From Rhabdophis nuchalis (Eukaryota; Chordata; Lepidosauria; Squamata; Natricidae): 64,000 bases of DNA. The notes below the pieces were generated by a model that did not search any database, had not been told where the DNA came from, and saw only the letters and a list, made by a program, of their open reading frames with translations. The translations under genes and the position numbers were made by a program. Position 1 is the first letter of the stretch. Each line of letters starts with the position of its first letter. Shown piece by piece: positions 20,825-32,735 of this stretch. The stretch lies in assembly GCA_039707465.1 (NCBI GenBank), contig CM077643.1:40471105-40535104 (forward strand). The letters run 5' to 3'.

Positions 20825-21696
20825 CAGGGGTGGGCGTCAAAAATTTCAGGATTTGGTTCTCTGCCTGGTTGCTGGGTGGGCACACCACGGTGTGGGGGGG
20901 AGGGCGTTTTCGCCTTCCCCAGACTCCGGAGGCTTTCCTTGACCCACTGGGAGGGCGAAAACTGCCTCCCCTGGGCTCCGGAGGCCCGTTTCCAGCCTTC
21001 CAGAACTTCTAGGTTTTCCCCCTCCATGAGCCTCCACGAGGGCCCTGTGCTTACCTCACATCCAAAATGACTGTGTGGAGATTCCTGGGAGGAGCGGGGT
21101 GGGAGGTGCGGGTCCAGCCAGGAATGGGATTTGGAGGTTTTCCGAACTGGCCGTAACATTAGCTATTTATTTTATTTATTTATTTATTTAATTTATATCC
21201 CGCCCTTCTCCAAAAGGACCCAGGGCAGCGCACAGGAATTTAAAATACATACAAAATACAAAAATACAAAAATTTAGAAACCTATTAAATATTTAGTCCT
21301 GCTCTAAAACCAATTAAAATCCCCAATTAAAACTATCTACATAGTCCCAGCGGAGGTTATGTTAGGCCGGCTTGATGAAAGAAATGTGTTTTTAAACACT
21401 GGCGGAAGAGGCGGAGGTCGGTGATGGTACGGAGTTCTGGGGGTAGGTCGTTCCACAGGGCAGGGCCCGCCACAGAGAAGGCCCTTCTCCTGGGTGTCGC
21501 CAGCCGGCATTGTCCGGCCGACGACACCCTGAGAAGGCCCTCTCTGTGGGAGCGTATCGGTCTAAGGGATGTATGGGGCAGGAGACGATCTCGCATATAA
21601 CTAGGTCCCGAGCCATGGAACGCTTTGAAGATGGTCGTCAAAACCTTGGCTATGGCTTCTCCTGAACCCAGGTGAACCTGTAGCAGCCCACCCCTG
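20825..21696. mobile_element. hAT-type element split by an L2-like LINE
   Basis: The left end CAGGGGTGGGCGTCAAAA and right end AGCAGCCCACCCCTG are inverted. The flanks CTAATATT (20817-20824) and CTAATATC (21697-21704) agree at 7 of 8, proving that both ends belong together. The LINE between 21163 and 21650 arrived later. Confidence 0.88.
21163..21650 (-). mobile_element. L2-like LINE 3' portion, nested
   Basis: The minus-strand open frame ends with RRAFSVAGPALWNDLPPELR and FRQCLKTHFFHQAGLT. The UTR (CGCCCTTCTCCAAAAGGACC in plus) and a (TTTA)n tail follow. It is 5' truncated in the KAFHGSGPSYMRDRLLP block. Confidence 0.9.
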
Positions 21697-21760
21697 CTAA
21701 TATCGACACATGCATCCTCCTCCCCTTTTCATACTCTCAGACACAAGTGGACCTATCCAT

Positions 21761-21771
<11 letters not shown>

Positions 21772-21849
<78 letters not shown>
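21772..21849 (+). repeat. (AAT)n microsatellite at an L2-like 3' end
   Basis: About 26 uninterrupted AAT units directly abut the LINE terminus. Confidence 0.97.
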
Positions 21850-21851
<2 letters not shown>

Positions 21852-22622
21852 TTTAATTTATAGACCGCTCCTCTCCCCGTAGGGACTCGGAGCGGTGCAC
21901 AGGGAAAACTAAAACCATAATACAATAAATATACAAATACAATAAAAACAAATTAAATCTGGGCCTGTGCTAAAATCCCCTTAACCTGCTAAAATACCCA
22001 ATTAAAACAGCTAAACCCTGTAGAGAGAGGCTACCCAAGGCCGGCCAAACGGAAAAGATGAGTTTTTAGTTTCAGACGGAAGGAGCGGAAGTCCGTGGTT
22101 GTTCTGATGTCGGGGGGAAGGTCATTCCAGAGGGCTGGGCCCACCACAGAGAGAGCCCTTCCCCTGGGCGTCGCCCGCTGACAGAGTCTAGTGGACGGCA
22201 CCCGGAGAAGTCCCTCTCTGTGGGAGCGAATCGGCCGTGAGGAAGTATGAGGCAGGATCCGATCCCGCAGATAGCTAGGTCCCGAGCCATGGAGCGCTTT
22301 AAAAATGATGACTAATACCTTGAAGCGCACCCGGAAGACGACAGGCAGCCAGTGCAACTCGCGCAGAAGTGGAGTTATGTGGGCAGATCTGGAGGTACCC
22401 AAGATTGCCCGCGCGGCTGCATTCTGAACCATCTGAAGTCTCCGGGTGCACCTCAAGGGAAGCCCCATGTAGAGAGAGTTACAATAGTCCAGTCGTGATG
22501 TCACGAGAGCATGAGTGACTGTGCGAAGGGCGTCCCGATCCAATAGGGGGCGCAACTGGCGAACCAGGCGAACCTGGTAAAACGCCCTCCTGGCCACGGC
22601 TGTCACTTGATCTTCCATTTCC
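21850..22622 (-). mobile_element. L2-like LINE, C-terminal RT portion
   Basis: An intact frame of about 200 codons reads VTHALVTSRLDYCNSLYMGL, then HITPLLRELHWLPV, then RAFSVVGPALWNDL when the minus strand is translated. This is the C-terminal third of ORF2. The upstream RT catalytic box is missing because of 5' truncation, so it cannot move. It is little damaged, hence fairly young. Confidence 0.92.
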
Positions 22623-23155
22623 CTTCCTTCCACTCCCTTCCACACTCAGACAAACACTGGTTGACCTCTTGATGTTTTTCTCTCACAAAGATGCAGCCAG
22701 CCAGCCTTCTTCTTCCCTCCCTCATGTAGATTCCTGTGTGTGCTCAATTCCCAAACATGCTTTCCACCCTTCAGTTTCAATATGGAAAGGCCGTATATTT
22801 CTGGAAAGGCTCACCAGCTGCAGTTGAAGCATCTACAGTATACTCAACATGTGGGGGGAAATATTTATTTAATATATAAAATACAAAGAAAAATAGAAAT
22901 TGGGAATTAAGGGAAGGAAAACGAGAAGAGGGGAAAGGTGTGAGGTACAAGTGGGATTTTTTTAAAAAAAAGTGTTGACTTCTGACTCTATTTAACACAG
23001 TACAAAATAAAAACACTCCAGCCTCAACTTTTTGCTTTTACACGTTAATATATAATTAGCCATTTCTATAACAACTTGTATAATCAATATGTGAAAAAAT
23101 GACCAGCAGTTTTCTATCTTTGTCCAGAGGAAGTTTCATCTGGAATGTCCTAGAG
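22623..23155. other. Unannotated DNA
   Basis: No repeat or exon recognised. Confidence 0.4.
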
Positions 23156-23609
23156 CAGTGATGGCAAACCTTTTTCAGCTCCAGTGCCAAAAATGGGGGG
23201 AGTGCAGGGGGGTCATGTGCAGGTGTGCAACACCCATAATGTTATGCGCTCAAAACCCCGCACCCTGCTTTCTTTGAGCCTGGGGAGGGCGAAAACAGCC
23301 TCCCACCCAGATGCCCTCCAAAGGCCTCAGGAGCTTCCCTGAAGCCTCCAGAGGGCGAAAAACAGACTTATAGGGAACCCGGAAGTTTGGGAATGATGAC
23401 TTCCGGTTTGTCCATAGGGCCGGTTTTTCACACTCCGGAGGCTTCAAGGAAGTCTCTGGAGGCCAAACAACAGCCTCAAAAGAAGGCAGAAGTCAGCTGG
23501 TCAGTGCGCGCGTGCACGTTGGCCAGCTGACAGGGCAATGCCTCGTGTGCCCTGACAAATGGCTCTGCGTTCCACCCATGGCACACTTGCCATTGGTTCG
23601 CCATCACGA
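23156..23609. mobile_element. hAT-type non-autonomous element, 454 bp
   Basis: The termini are CAGTGATGGCAAACC and GGTTCGCCATCACGA. Perfect 8-bp duplications TCCTAGAG flank it (23148-23155, 23610-23617). Interior TTCCGGTTTG and CTCCGGAGGCTTC blocks show kinship with 14644-15304. Confidence 0.93.
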
Positions 23610-23617
23610 TCCTAGAG

Positions 23618-24476
23618 CAAGCCTTTGCACCAAATTTTCCTTTGGTAGATTTGCTTCAAATTTCCCTCAGTTCTAATTCATGCTTTCCTCCCTCCCTCCC
23701 CCTCCTTCCTTCTCTCCCTTTCCCTTTCCTTCCCATTCTGTCATTCTGCCATTATCTTCCTCCCTCCCTCCCTCAGCTCAATGCACTGCTCAAGAACATT
23801 TTACATTCAGCAGTGGCTGCACACAGTGTGCTTTCTTTCAGATCTCCCTCCCCCCCCCCCACTTGGAATTGCCTCTGTTCTGACTTGCAAATCCTTTCCA
23901 GAAGTGATTGCAATTAAAAATGTGATTAACATTGATGTTCTTGGGCACTCCGGTGTACTCAAAAGCTCCATGAGCACCTCTTGGCTCTGAACTGCTCTTT
24001 CAATATGTTGATCTCTGGAAAACAGGGAGATTATCCCTCCACTCCACCCAAAAAGTGCTGTTCTGACATTGAAGTTGTATTCTGAAGGACAAGAATCTTG
24101 CAGAAACACTGAGAAAAGTTTGCTGACTTCATCCATTGCTTTTATACGCACGTATTAATTGCTTTATTGATTCCAGGCTGATTAAATCTCCCTGAAATAT
24201 TTCAATTTTCCCCATTCGTTTTAATGCACATTTTCTTGTATATGCATAGACTTTTTATACACATTTTTCTATGTTACAGATGGGGGAGGGGGTGTTGTGC
24301 TATGAATTGCAGCGCCAATATTTGGAAAAGTTCAAGGGGAAAAGCAACTGTTTAGCTTTAACAGCATTGCAGTTCAAGGGGAATTTCAGGAAGTGGAAAT
24401 TCAATAAATTCATTTAAAAATAAGAATTAATACAAGGAGAATATGTGTAGCTCAGGGTTGACATGATGTTCTGACT
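23618..24476. other. Mostly unannotated DNA with pyrimidine-rich tract
   Basis: A CCTCCCTTCC-type tract occupies 23683-23775. The rest (23880-24470) is non-repetitive. No gene recognised. Confidence 0.4.
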
Positions 24477-25552
<1,076 letters not shown>

Positions 25553-25567
25553 CATAAGGGATCCTCA

Positions 25568-25699
25568 GTGCTCTCTGAGTTTGCTTGTTTTCTTGCAGAC
25601 GTTTCATTACCCAAATTAGATAACATTGCTAGCACTGATGATGTTACCTAGTTTCGATAACGAAAGGTCTACAAGAAATCGAGTAAGCTCAGAGAGCAC
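25568..25699. repeat. Foldback element with GTGCTCTCTGAG ends
   Basis: GTGCTCTCTGAGTTTGCTTG and CAGACGTTTCATTACC at the left are inverted at the right (CTCAGAGAGCAC). The same architecture occurs at 62817-62929. The class is unknown; probably a MITE. Confidence 0.78.
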
Positions 25700-25840
25700 C
25701 CAGCACCCCTCAAAATAAGAACTAAATCCATTCCTTCACCTTTCTGCCCTGATCTATGTGGGAGAAAGCAGGTATGGGAAAATGTAATAATTTTGAGCTC
25801 CCTTAATTTCTACTTTTTGCAAATATTTAAAGTTTAATTC

Positions 25841-26078
25841 AACAAGTGGAAACTAATCAAGGAGAGAAGCAACTTAGAACTGAGGAGAAATTTCCTGACA
25901 GTTAGAACAGTTAATCAGTGGAACAGCTTGCCTCCAGAAGTTGTGAATGCCCCAACCCTGGAAGCCTTTAAAAAGATGTTAGACAGCCATTTGTCTGAAA
26001 TGGTATAAGGTTCCTGCCCACGCAGGGGGTTGGACTAGAAGACCTACAAGGTCCCTTCCAACTCTGCTATTGTATTAT
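25841..26078 (+). mobile_element. CR1 LINE 3' end
   Basis: Retains ORF2 codons for GRNFLTVRTVNQWNSLPPEV-like sequence and the tail GGGGGTTGGACTAGAAGACC, ending TATTGTATT. 5' truncated. Confidence 0.88.
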
Positions 26079-26198
26079 AAGTTTAATATTTTTTTTAAGA
26101 AACTGACACTACGTTGGTATACAACCCTCCTGACCTTCCATAAGAGCTTAACAACCATGTTCTACCATGTTCTTAGGACTTCAATGGAGGGGCTTCAT

Positions 26199-26302
26199 CA
26201 GTGGTGGGATTCAAATAATTTAATAACAGGTTCACCCAGGATCAGGTTGGCTTTCATGGAAGATGGGGCCCAACCTGACTCTGGGTGAACCGGTTGTCAA
26301 AT
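26199..26302. mobile_element. hAT-type element fragment
   Basis: CAGTGGTGGGATTCAAATAA and GGGTGAACCGGTTGTCAAAT are family motifs. The right end is not recognised, so the extent is approximate. Confidence 0.55.
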
Positions 26303-26459
26303 CCCCAACCCCATCCCCACCCCAGGCTACCAAAGTGGATCCTGAGCGCTACAATGGAAAAATGGGCAATGGAGCCAGGCCTGAGGAGAGTGGGGTGCAG
26401 CCGGTACATTGTTCTGGGGCTCATGGAGCTCAAAAGAGGCCCATGAAGAGGATTTAAAA

Positions 26460-27512
26460 AAAATTATTTTTTTTACAAAACCACATTTTTAGAAGAAAAA
26501 CAATATTGTATATAGACTTCATACTCTATACATTGTGCGTATAGCAAAACCGCCTTGCAGTCTTGTTTGATATAACCTTTATCAATCTGAAACTCAGTGA
26601 ACAGTTATTTATGTAATTTACTGAATCTTAATTTCATTACTTTTTTCGCCTTTTTATATGTATTCATACTGTAGCAAGTGAAGATGAAGAAACCAGACTT
26701 TTAACTATCAAAAGAAACTGTTTACAATCCATTCATAACATCAGTCATAAGAAGTTCAAATTATTATGTATTCTTGCTTTCATTCTAAATATACATAAAG
26801 CGCAGTGGGACATACTATTTAGGGAAAGATTTAAATTATGTTACAGAAATAATGTAAGATTATTTTTTTTAAAAGACATATGCCACACTAAACATCATGT
26901 CACTGATACAGTAAGACTACCATTATATAATGAGTAAACAGTACATCGTTTCCATTAAGCTTGTTTAAAAGATGGAAAATTAGATTAAGAACGAACAGTG
27001 ACAGACACTGAAATACTATAGCAGGAAATCATTATGTTTCTAAGCGACATTTTTGGGACAATCCACTGATATTGCTTCCTTTCCTCTTCTGGGAAATGCT
27101 GGAAATCTTTGGGGAACTCAGCCTGGCTTTTGTTATTCTCTTCATTACTTATTTATTTAAGTTTGCAAGCTTAGTTTCATTTCGTTTATAAATATATTTT
27201 ATATTTCATTGCTTGTGTATTTATATTTATATAATCTGTATTATTGTTTTTATTATACTTTACAAAGTGCCTGTCCTCTTTTAAATATATTTGCAAGTAT
27301 ATTTGAATGTAATTAATAAATGTACAATTATGACATTATTGATTTATGTGTCCATGTGTAGGTGAGGGGGCCCATATTAGTCTTGTTCCAGCACTTAATA
27401 ATCCTCTCGGCAGCCCTGAACAGAGCAGCCAGCACAAGGGGAGGAGGAGGAGGAGCAAGGAGAAGAAAGAGGGAAAGCAGCCTTCTCCTTCCCTCACGCC
27501 AGCCGCTCTGTT
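26460..27512. other. AT-rich unannotated DNA
   Basis: Long stretch without recognisable transposon motifs or coding frames. It ends in a GA-rich segment (27435-27480). Confidence 0.4.
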
Positions 27513-28472
27513 ACAATACAATACAATACAATACAATAGCAGAGTTGGAATTGACCTTGGAGGTCTTCTAGTCCAACCCCCTGCGTGGGCAGGAACCTTA
27601 TACCATTTCAGACAAATGGCTGTCTAACATCTTTTTAAAGACTTCCAGGGTTGGGGCATTCCCAACTTCTGGAGGCAAGCTGTTCCAGAGGTTAATTGTT
27701 CTAACTGTCAGGAAATTTCTCCTTAGTTCTAAGTTGCTTATCTCCTTGATTAGTTTCCACCCATTGCTTCTTGTCCTGCCCCCAGGTGCCTTGGAGAATA
27801 GCTTGACTCCCTCTTCTTTGTGGCAACTTCTGAGATATTGGAACACTGCTATCGTGTCTCCCCTGGTCCTTCTCTTCATCAAACTAGACATACCCAGCTC
27901 CTGCAGCCGTTCTTCATATGTCTTAGTCTCCAGTCCTCTAATCATCTTGGTTGCTCTTCTTTGCACTCTTTCCAGAGTCTCCATGTCTTTTCTACATCGT
28001 GGCGACCAAAACTGTATGCAGTATTCCAAGTGTGGCCTTACCAAGGCACTATACAGTGGCATTAACACTTCACGTGATCTAGATTCTATCCCTCTGTTTA
28101 TGCAGCCTAGAACTGTGTTGGCTTTTTTGGCAGCTGCTGCACACTGCTAGCTCATATTTAAATAGTTGTCCACTAGGATTCCAAGATCCCTCTCACAGTT
28201 GCTACTATTGAGCAAGGTACCACCTATACTGTACCTGTGCATTTTGTTTTTCTTGCCTAAATGTAGAACCTTACTTTTTTCACAATTGAATTTCATTTTA
28301 TTAGATAGTGTCCAATGTTCAAGTTTGTCAAGATCCTTCTGTATCTTAAGCCTATCTTCTGGAGTGTTGGCTATTCCTGCCAGCTTGGTGTCGTCTGCAA
28401 ATTTGATGAGTTCCCCATTTATCCCCTCATCCAAATCATTGCCTATTTCTTCATTGCAGCGCAGCGCAGCAC
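27513..28472 (-). mobile_element. CR1 LINE, longest coding copy in the window
   Basis: On the minus strand, RT codons for GELIKFADDTKLAGIANT (the F-A-D-D catalytic box, residues numbered near 28400) are followed by WTLSNKMKFNCEKSKVLHLG, a stop or frame break near 28147, then [20 protein letters not shown] and the C-terminus. The tail has (ACAAT)n in plus orientation at 27513-27538. It lacks the endonuclease domain, so it is a defective copy. Confidence 0.92.
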
Positions 28473-28560
28473 CCAGGATCCACTTTGGTAGTGGGGTGGG
28501 TGGGTAATTTAACAACCAGTTCTCCCTAACTGAGGTAAACTGGCTGATCCCACCACTGGG
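28473..28560. mobile_element. hAT-type element remnant
   Basis: AATTTAACAACCAGTTCTCC and CTGATCCCACCACTGG match the CAGTGGTGGGAT family inverted. It lies at the 5' truncation point of the CR1. Confidence 0.5.
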
Positions 28561-28754
28561 CTTCATGTTAGGGTTGCTTGATTGATTATCAACAGATCCC
28601 TCCCTCTCCTCATAGTCCCTTCCTCCATCTTTTTAACTAGGTTGATTTTATAGTTTTGTATTTATATTACGATAAATGATATAGTTTTGTCTTTTAATGT
28701 TGTAAACTGAACAGAGATCCTGGGTAGCAAGATAAGTGACTAATAAATTTTACA

Positions 28755-29306
28755 TCTCTATATAAATAAAAATGTTACAAGAGTTTGTTCAAAACCACTA
28801 ATCTCCTAAAGTATTACCCCAATTGCTTCCAAATTTTCACACAACGTTCCTTTGAAATACAGCACCAATGATATATATATATAGATTGTGTAGATGTCAC
28901 ACCTGTGCCAGGTACACGCAATGGAAATATAAAAAATTGTAAAAAAAAAAAGGTAGATAGATGGATACAGGGAGAGCAGTGGGCCACAGGTATTATGTCA
29001 TCCTTTATGACATAAAATACTCTGAGGGAGAAATACAGTAGGTAGGTAGGTAGGTAGGTAGGTAGGTAGGTAGGTAGGTAGGTGGATAGAGAGAGGGAGA
29101 AATACAGTAGGTAGGTAGGTAGGTAGGTAGGTAGGTAGGTAGGTAGGTAGGTAGGTGGAGAGAGGGAGAAATGCAGTAGGTAGGTAGGTTGGAAGTTATA
29201 CGGTAGTTGTGTGTACATGTTTGTGTGTGCAGGTGTAGATCTACACAAGATTTGTTGGCCATTTAACCAGACTGGGCCCCAGCAACACATGGCTGGGAAC
29301 GGCTAG
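28755..29306 (+). mobile_element. Helitron-like element (short copy)
   Basis: Begins TCTCTATATAAATAAAAATG after an A and ends GGCTAG before a T, the A|TC...CTAG|T arrangement of Helitrons. A stem CCAGC/GCTGG lies shortly before the terminal CTAG. The interior contains a TAGG/GAGA minisatellite. The copy at 53092-54705 shares both ends. There is no Rep-helicase, so it is non-autonomous. Confidence 0.72.
29037..29190. repeat. TAGG minisatellite inside the Helitron-like element
   Basis: Runs of TAGG are joined by GAGAGGGAGAAATACAG, the reverse complement of the CTGTATTTCTCTC phrase at 9335-9720 and 56211-56870. Confidence 0.95.
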
Positions 29307-30252
29307 TAAATTAATAAAATAAATACAACTCTGATGTGTGGGTGCATATCTTTTCCCAAACACATATGTTTTGCTTTGAAATTATGCCTAACATAGGGCA
29401 TCCATAGTTCAAAATGCCAGACATGACCAGAAATTTAAAGTTCCATCACTTGCATAGTTTCACGTGCAATACAACATGTGTTGTATTGCACATACACAAA
29501 AACAGACAGAGCTTCAATTAACTAGTCACACTGGTCATTTTGAAGCCAGTGGTCATTACTGTTGTTTCCCCTGTTTTTGCAACAACAAAAAAAATCTCTT
29601 GTATAATACATTCTATACTTAATTTACGATCCGTGTGAAGGTTTGTACAGATTGTTCCTTATTATACAGTATTATTTCTAAAAACATTGATATAATTCCA
29701 AGAACTGAAAATGTCAAAAGTTAATTACATTTGAGTTCATGTATTTGTTCAGAAACATTGGACAAAAATTGCACTATATAAATTGTAATCCATTCGCGTT
29801 ACATTTGATGGGGTTGTAAGTAACTTGGCATTTGTTGCCATCTTATGTGGCAGTAACTAATTAGACAGCCCTTTTGGTTGAAGGATTTGGGGGGGGGGGG
29901 AAATCACCCAATAATTTTTCATAATGAATCTCACTATCGGTTTATTGTCCACATTTTCTAAGGCATAAATTCAATGCAGTATAAGAAATTGATTCAGTTA
30001 CCATTGTTAGTTATAAAGCGTCTTAATTTTTTTTAAGGAAATGTAAAACCCATAATTTATTAGATTCATATATTTAAAAGACTTAGAAATTATTTCTTTG
30101 AAAAAGAAGCGTTTTGCGGGAAAATAACCTATAGCGTAAGATAAATTTATTCAGAGCTGGTCTTCATTTATCAACTGGATTAACATTAGCAATATTTTCC
30201 CGAATAGAATAGCTTTATCTGTACAAATGTCATTCTGAACAGAAAAATTGAA
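29307..30252. other. Repeat-poor AT-rich DNA, candidate conserved noncoding segment
   Basis: From about 29580 to 30240 I see no transposon motif, simple repeat (apart from a G-run at 29890) or open frame. Confidence 0.35.
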
Positions 30253-30354
30253 TCTCTCTCTCTCTCTCTCTCTCTCTCTCCTTCTCTCCCTCCCTCTGTC
30301 TCCCTTTCTCTCCCTCCCTACCACCACCACCCCGGTCTCTCTCTCTCTCTCTTG

Positions 30355-30386
<32 letters not shown>
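30253..30386 (+). repeat. (CT)n with terminal (CA)n
   Basis: Imperfect CT tract interrupted by CCACCACCACCCC, then ten or so CA repeats. Confidence 0.95.
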
Positions 30387-30785
30387 TATTTCTCAACTAG
30401 GCTTCCTAGAGTGATGGGAGCTGCCAAGTGTGGGTCCAAAGTCAAATGGGTGGGCCTAGGATCCCTTTTTATCCCCAAACTTTCTTGATTGCTGAGATTA
30501 GGATATTTTTCCATGTGTTCAGGCCCCACTCCCTTTGCTGGTTCGAATGACATTTTTCTTTGTTTTCTTAACAGCTTGTTTCCTTCTTATCTACTTCCAT
30601 AAGCAGACTTTTAGACTCCTGGTTTTTTTTTTATCCTCTCTGCTTACATACCTGCTCCATCTTTAGTTGTGGCAGCTTCGACCCAGTTTCACAAAAGACA
30701 ACTGTATTTATACTTGTTATCTAGGTTCCCTGGATTATGATGAGCTCTTTTCTTTTCATCTTTATATCCTGGCATTACAAGATTA
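30387..30785. other. Unannotated DNA
   Basis: No repeat or gene recognised. Confidence 0.4.
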
Positions 30786-31195
30786 ACAGAGTTGGAAGGG
30801 ACTTTGTAAAACATCTAGTCCAACCCCCTGCCCAAGCAGGAGACCCTGCACCATTTCTGACAAATGGCAATCCAGTCTCTTCTTGAAAGCCTCCAGTGAT
30901 GAAGCCCCCACAACCTCTGAAGGCAACTTCTGTTCCATTGGTTGATTGCTCTCACTGTCGGAAAATGTCTCCTTACTTCTAGGTTGAATCTCTCCTTGAT
31001 CAGTTTCCATCCATTATTCCTTGTCTGGCCATCAGGTGCCTTAGAGAATAGTTCGACCCCTTCCTCTCTGTGGCAGCCCCTCAAATATTGGAACACTGCT
31101 ATCATGTCTCCCCTGGTCCTTCTCTTGCATGATGGGCCAAGTCTATGATTTTTGCTGGTTCCTTTGAGCTCTACTTTTCCTCTCGAAAAAAAACC
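30786..31195 (-). mobile_element. CR1 LINE 3' end, older subfamily
   Basis: On the minus strand: RRTRGDMIAVFQYLRGCHRE, then VRRHFPTVRAINQWN, then a frame shift and the tail. The variant GGTGGGGGCTTCATCACTGG block resembles the 1085 and 18120 copies and differs from the VNAPTLEVFKK copies. Confidence 0.85.
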
Positions 31196-31537
31196 CCACA
31201 TCTTTGTGCATGAACTCCTTCCCAAGCAAGCTTCAGTAATGGACAATATCACTGTTATCCTTACCTCTCGGGCCATGAGGCTAGGTTTTCTGTCGGCAGT
31301 TGGCCTGCACTGCAAATGATGGCATCTCGTAATTTCTATATAGATCTGACTCAACTGATGTATATTGCTGTTTGTCACTGATAAACAGCCACTGTATACA
31401 TACACTCTCCTGCTTCCGAACTCAGATTCAGAGTTTTTTACTAGATATTAGATTGCGTGCCTCCTTTCATCTATTCTAAAATGGTTTTCAATTCAGAGCC
31501 AAATGATATTCCCTTTCCTCTCTTTCTTCCCCTTCAG

Positions 31538-31603
31538 AAGAAGAAAAACAAAAAGAAGCCAAAGCAAAGAAAAATAATATACTGACTTCTTTCATAGCCA
31601 ATG
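31538..31603 (+). CDS. Candidate internal micro-exon, gene unknown
   Basis: Sixty-six nucleotides lie between a strong acceptor (a pyrimidine tract at about 31511-31535, then CAG at 31535-31537) and a good donor (ATG|GTATGT at 31604). Two frames have stops; the third is open throughout and reads EEKQKEAKAKKNNILTSFIA plus Asn. The exon begins with two bases and ends with one of a split codon, so it is symmetric (phase 1-1) and could be skipped without a frameshift. The peptide is basic and lysine-rich, with a helix-like first half. I do not recognise the protein. It may be a chance arrangement, since A-rich DNA easily encodes Lys/Glu. Confidence 0.4.
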
Positions 31604-31997
31604 GTATGTAGATAATGGCTGCCTAGTAGGGGATTCTCTTTGAATAGGGCTTAACTGTATGTTATAGGTATTGCCATTGCCCATTGACTCTGCCCCAGCT
31701 GTGCCGGTATCTGCAGGTAGAATAAGACAGCTGCTAGAATTTTTTTAAAAGAAGATTTAAGATCTGAAGTTTGCCTCAGGACATAGGGAGATAGGAAACA
31801 GCACATCCCTCCTTGGTCTTTGAGCCTTCAGTTGATGAGCTGTATAAAATTGTACCTTAATGGGTAACAACACAGGGCTGGTCTTTTCTGGGTCCAGAAG
31901 TTTAATAGGTCCAGCCCTAATTAGAAATACTAGAATTCTAGGCTAGATTGGAAAGTTCTCTGTGTCCATGTTGTGTCTTGTAGTACGTAACACAATA
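31604..31997. other. Unannotated DNA
   Basis: Follows the candidate micro-exon. No second exon or repeat recognised. Confidence 0.4.
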
Positions 31998-32240
31998 ACA
32001 CTAGCAATAGCACTTAGGCTTACATACCACTTCACAATGCTTTACAGTCCCCTCTAAGTGGTTTACAGAGTCAACCTATTGCCCCCCCAACAATCTGGAT
32101 CCTCATTTTACCCACCTTGGAAGGTTGGAAGGCTGAGTCAACCTTGAGCTGGTGAGACTCGAACTGCCGAACTGCAGCTAGCAGTCAGCTGAAGTAGCCT
32201 GCAGTATTGCACTCTAACCACTGCGCCACCTCGGCTCTAT
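31998..32240 (-). mobile_element. tRNA-derived SINE, near full length
   Basis: On the minus strand the head GAGCCGAGGTGGCGCAGTGG contains the A box. A GTTCGGCAGTTCGAGTC-like B-box region, the ACCAGCTCAAGGTTGACTCA block and a GTTTACAGAGTC complement follow, with a tail AGTGCTATTGCTAGTGTTAT. It is the best-preserved member of this SINE family here. Confidence 0.88.
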
Positions 32241-32328
32241 ATTCCATCTTGACAGATACTTTTGATAACACATGCTCTTAATAGTACATGCAGCAAGGGT
32301 TGTCTAAAACACGCATACATATGTATAT

Positions 32329-32735
32329 GGGTAATCCTCAATTTACAACAGTTCATTTGCTAACTGTTCAAAGTTACAACAGCAATGAAAAAAGTAACGT
32401 ATGACCATTTTTCACAGTTACGACCTTTGCAGCATCCCCACAATCATGTGATCAAAATTCAGATGCTTGGCAACTGGTTCATGTTTATGACCGTTGCTGT
32501 ATCCTAAGATCATGTGATCACCTTTTGGGACCTTTTGATTGACAACAAAAGTCAATGGGGAAGCCAGATTCACTTAACAACTGGGTTACTAACTTATGAA
32601 CTGGAGTAATTCACTTAAGAACTGAGCGAGAAACTGAGTAAGATGGGGCAAAACTCATTTAACAAATGTCTCACTTAACACCAGAAATGTTGGGCTCAGT
32701 TGTGATTGCAAGTCAAGGACTCCCTGTACACAGGA
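32329..32735. mobile_element. Non-autonomous DNA element, about 400 bp
   Basis: The left end GGGTAATCCTCAATTTACAA and right end GCAAGTCAAGGACTCCCTGT are inverted. The interior CATCCCCACAATCATGTGAT and GGGGAAGCCAGATTCACTTA match the 11185 and 60432 copies. The most complete member of the family. The superfamily is undetermined. Confidence 0.78.

Noticed and set aside
22031..22645. A 204-codon open frame
   Set aside because: It is the C-terminal part of an L2-like LINE reverse transcriptase, not a host gene. The same holds for 54851-55510 and 59023-59688.
27598..28068. A 156-codon open frame on the minus strand
   Set aside because: CR1 LINE ORF2 C-terminus. The frame at 28147-28566 is the adjoining RT region of the same copy.
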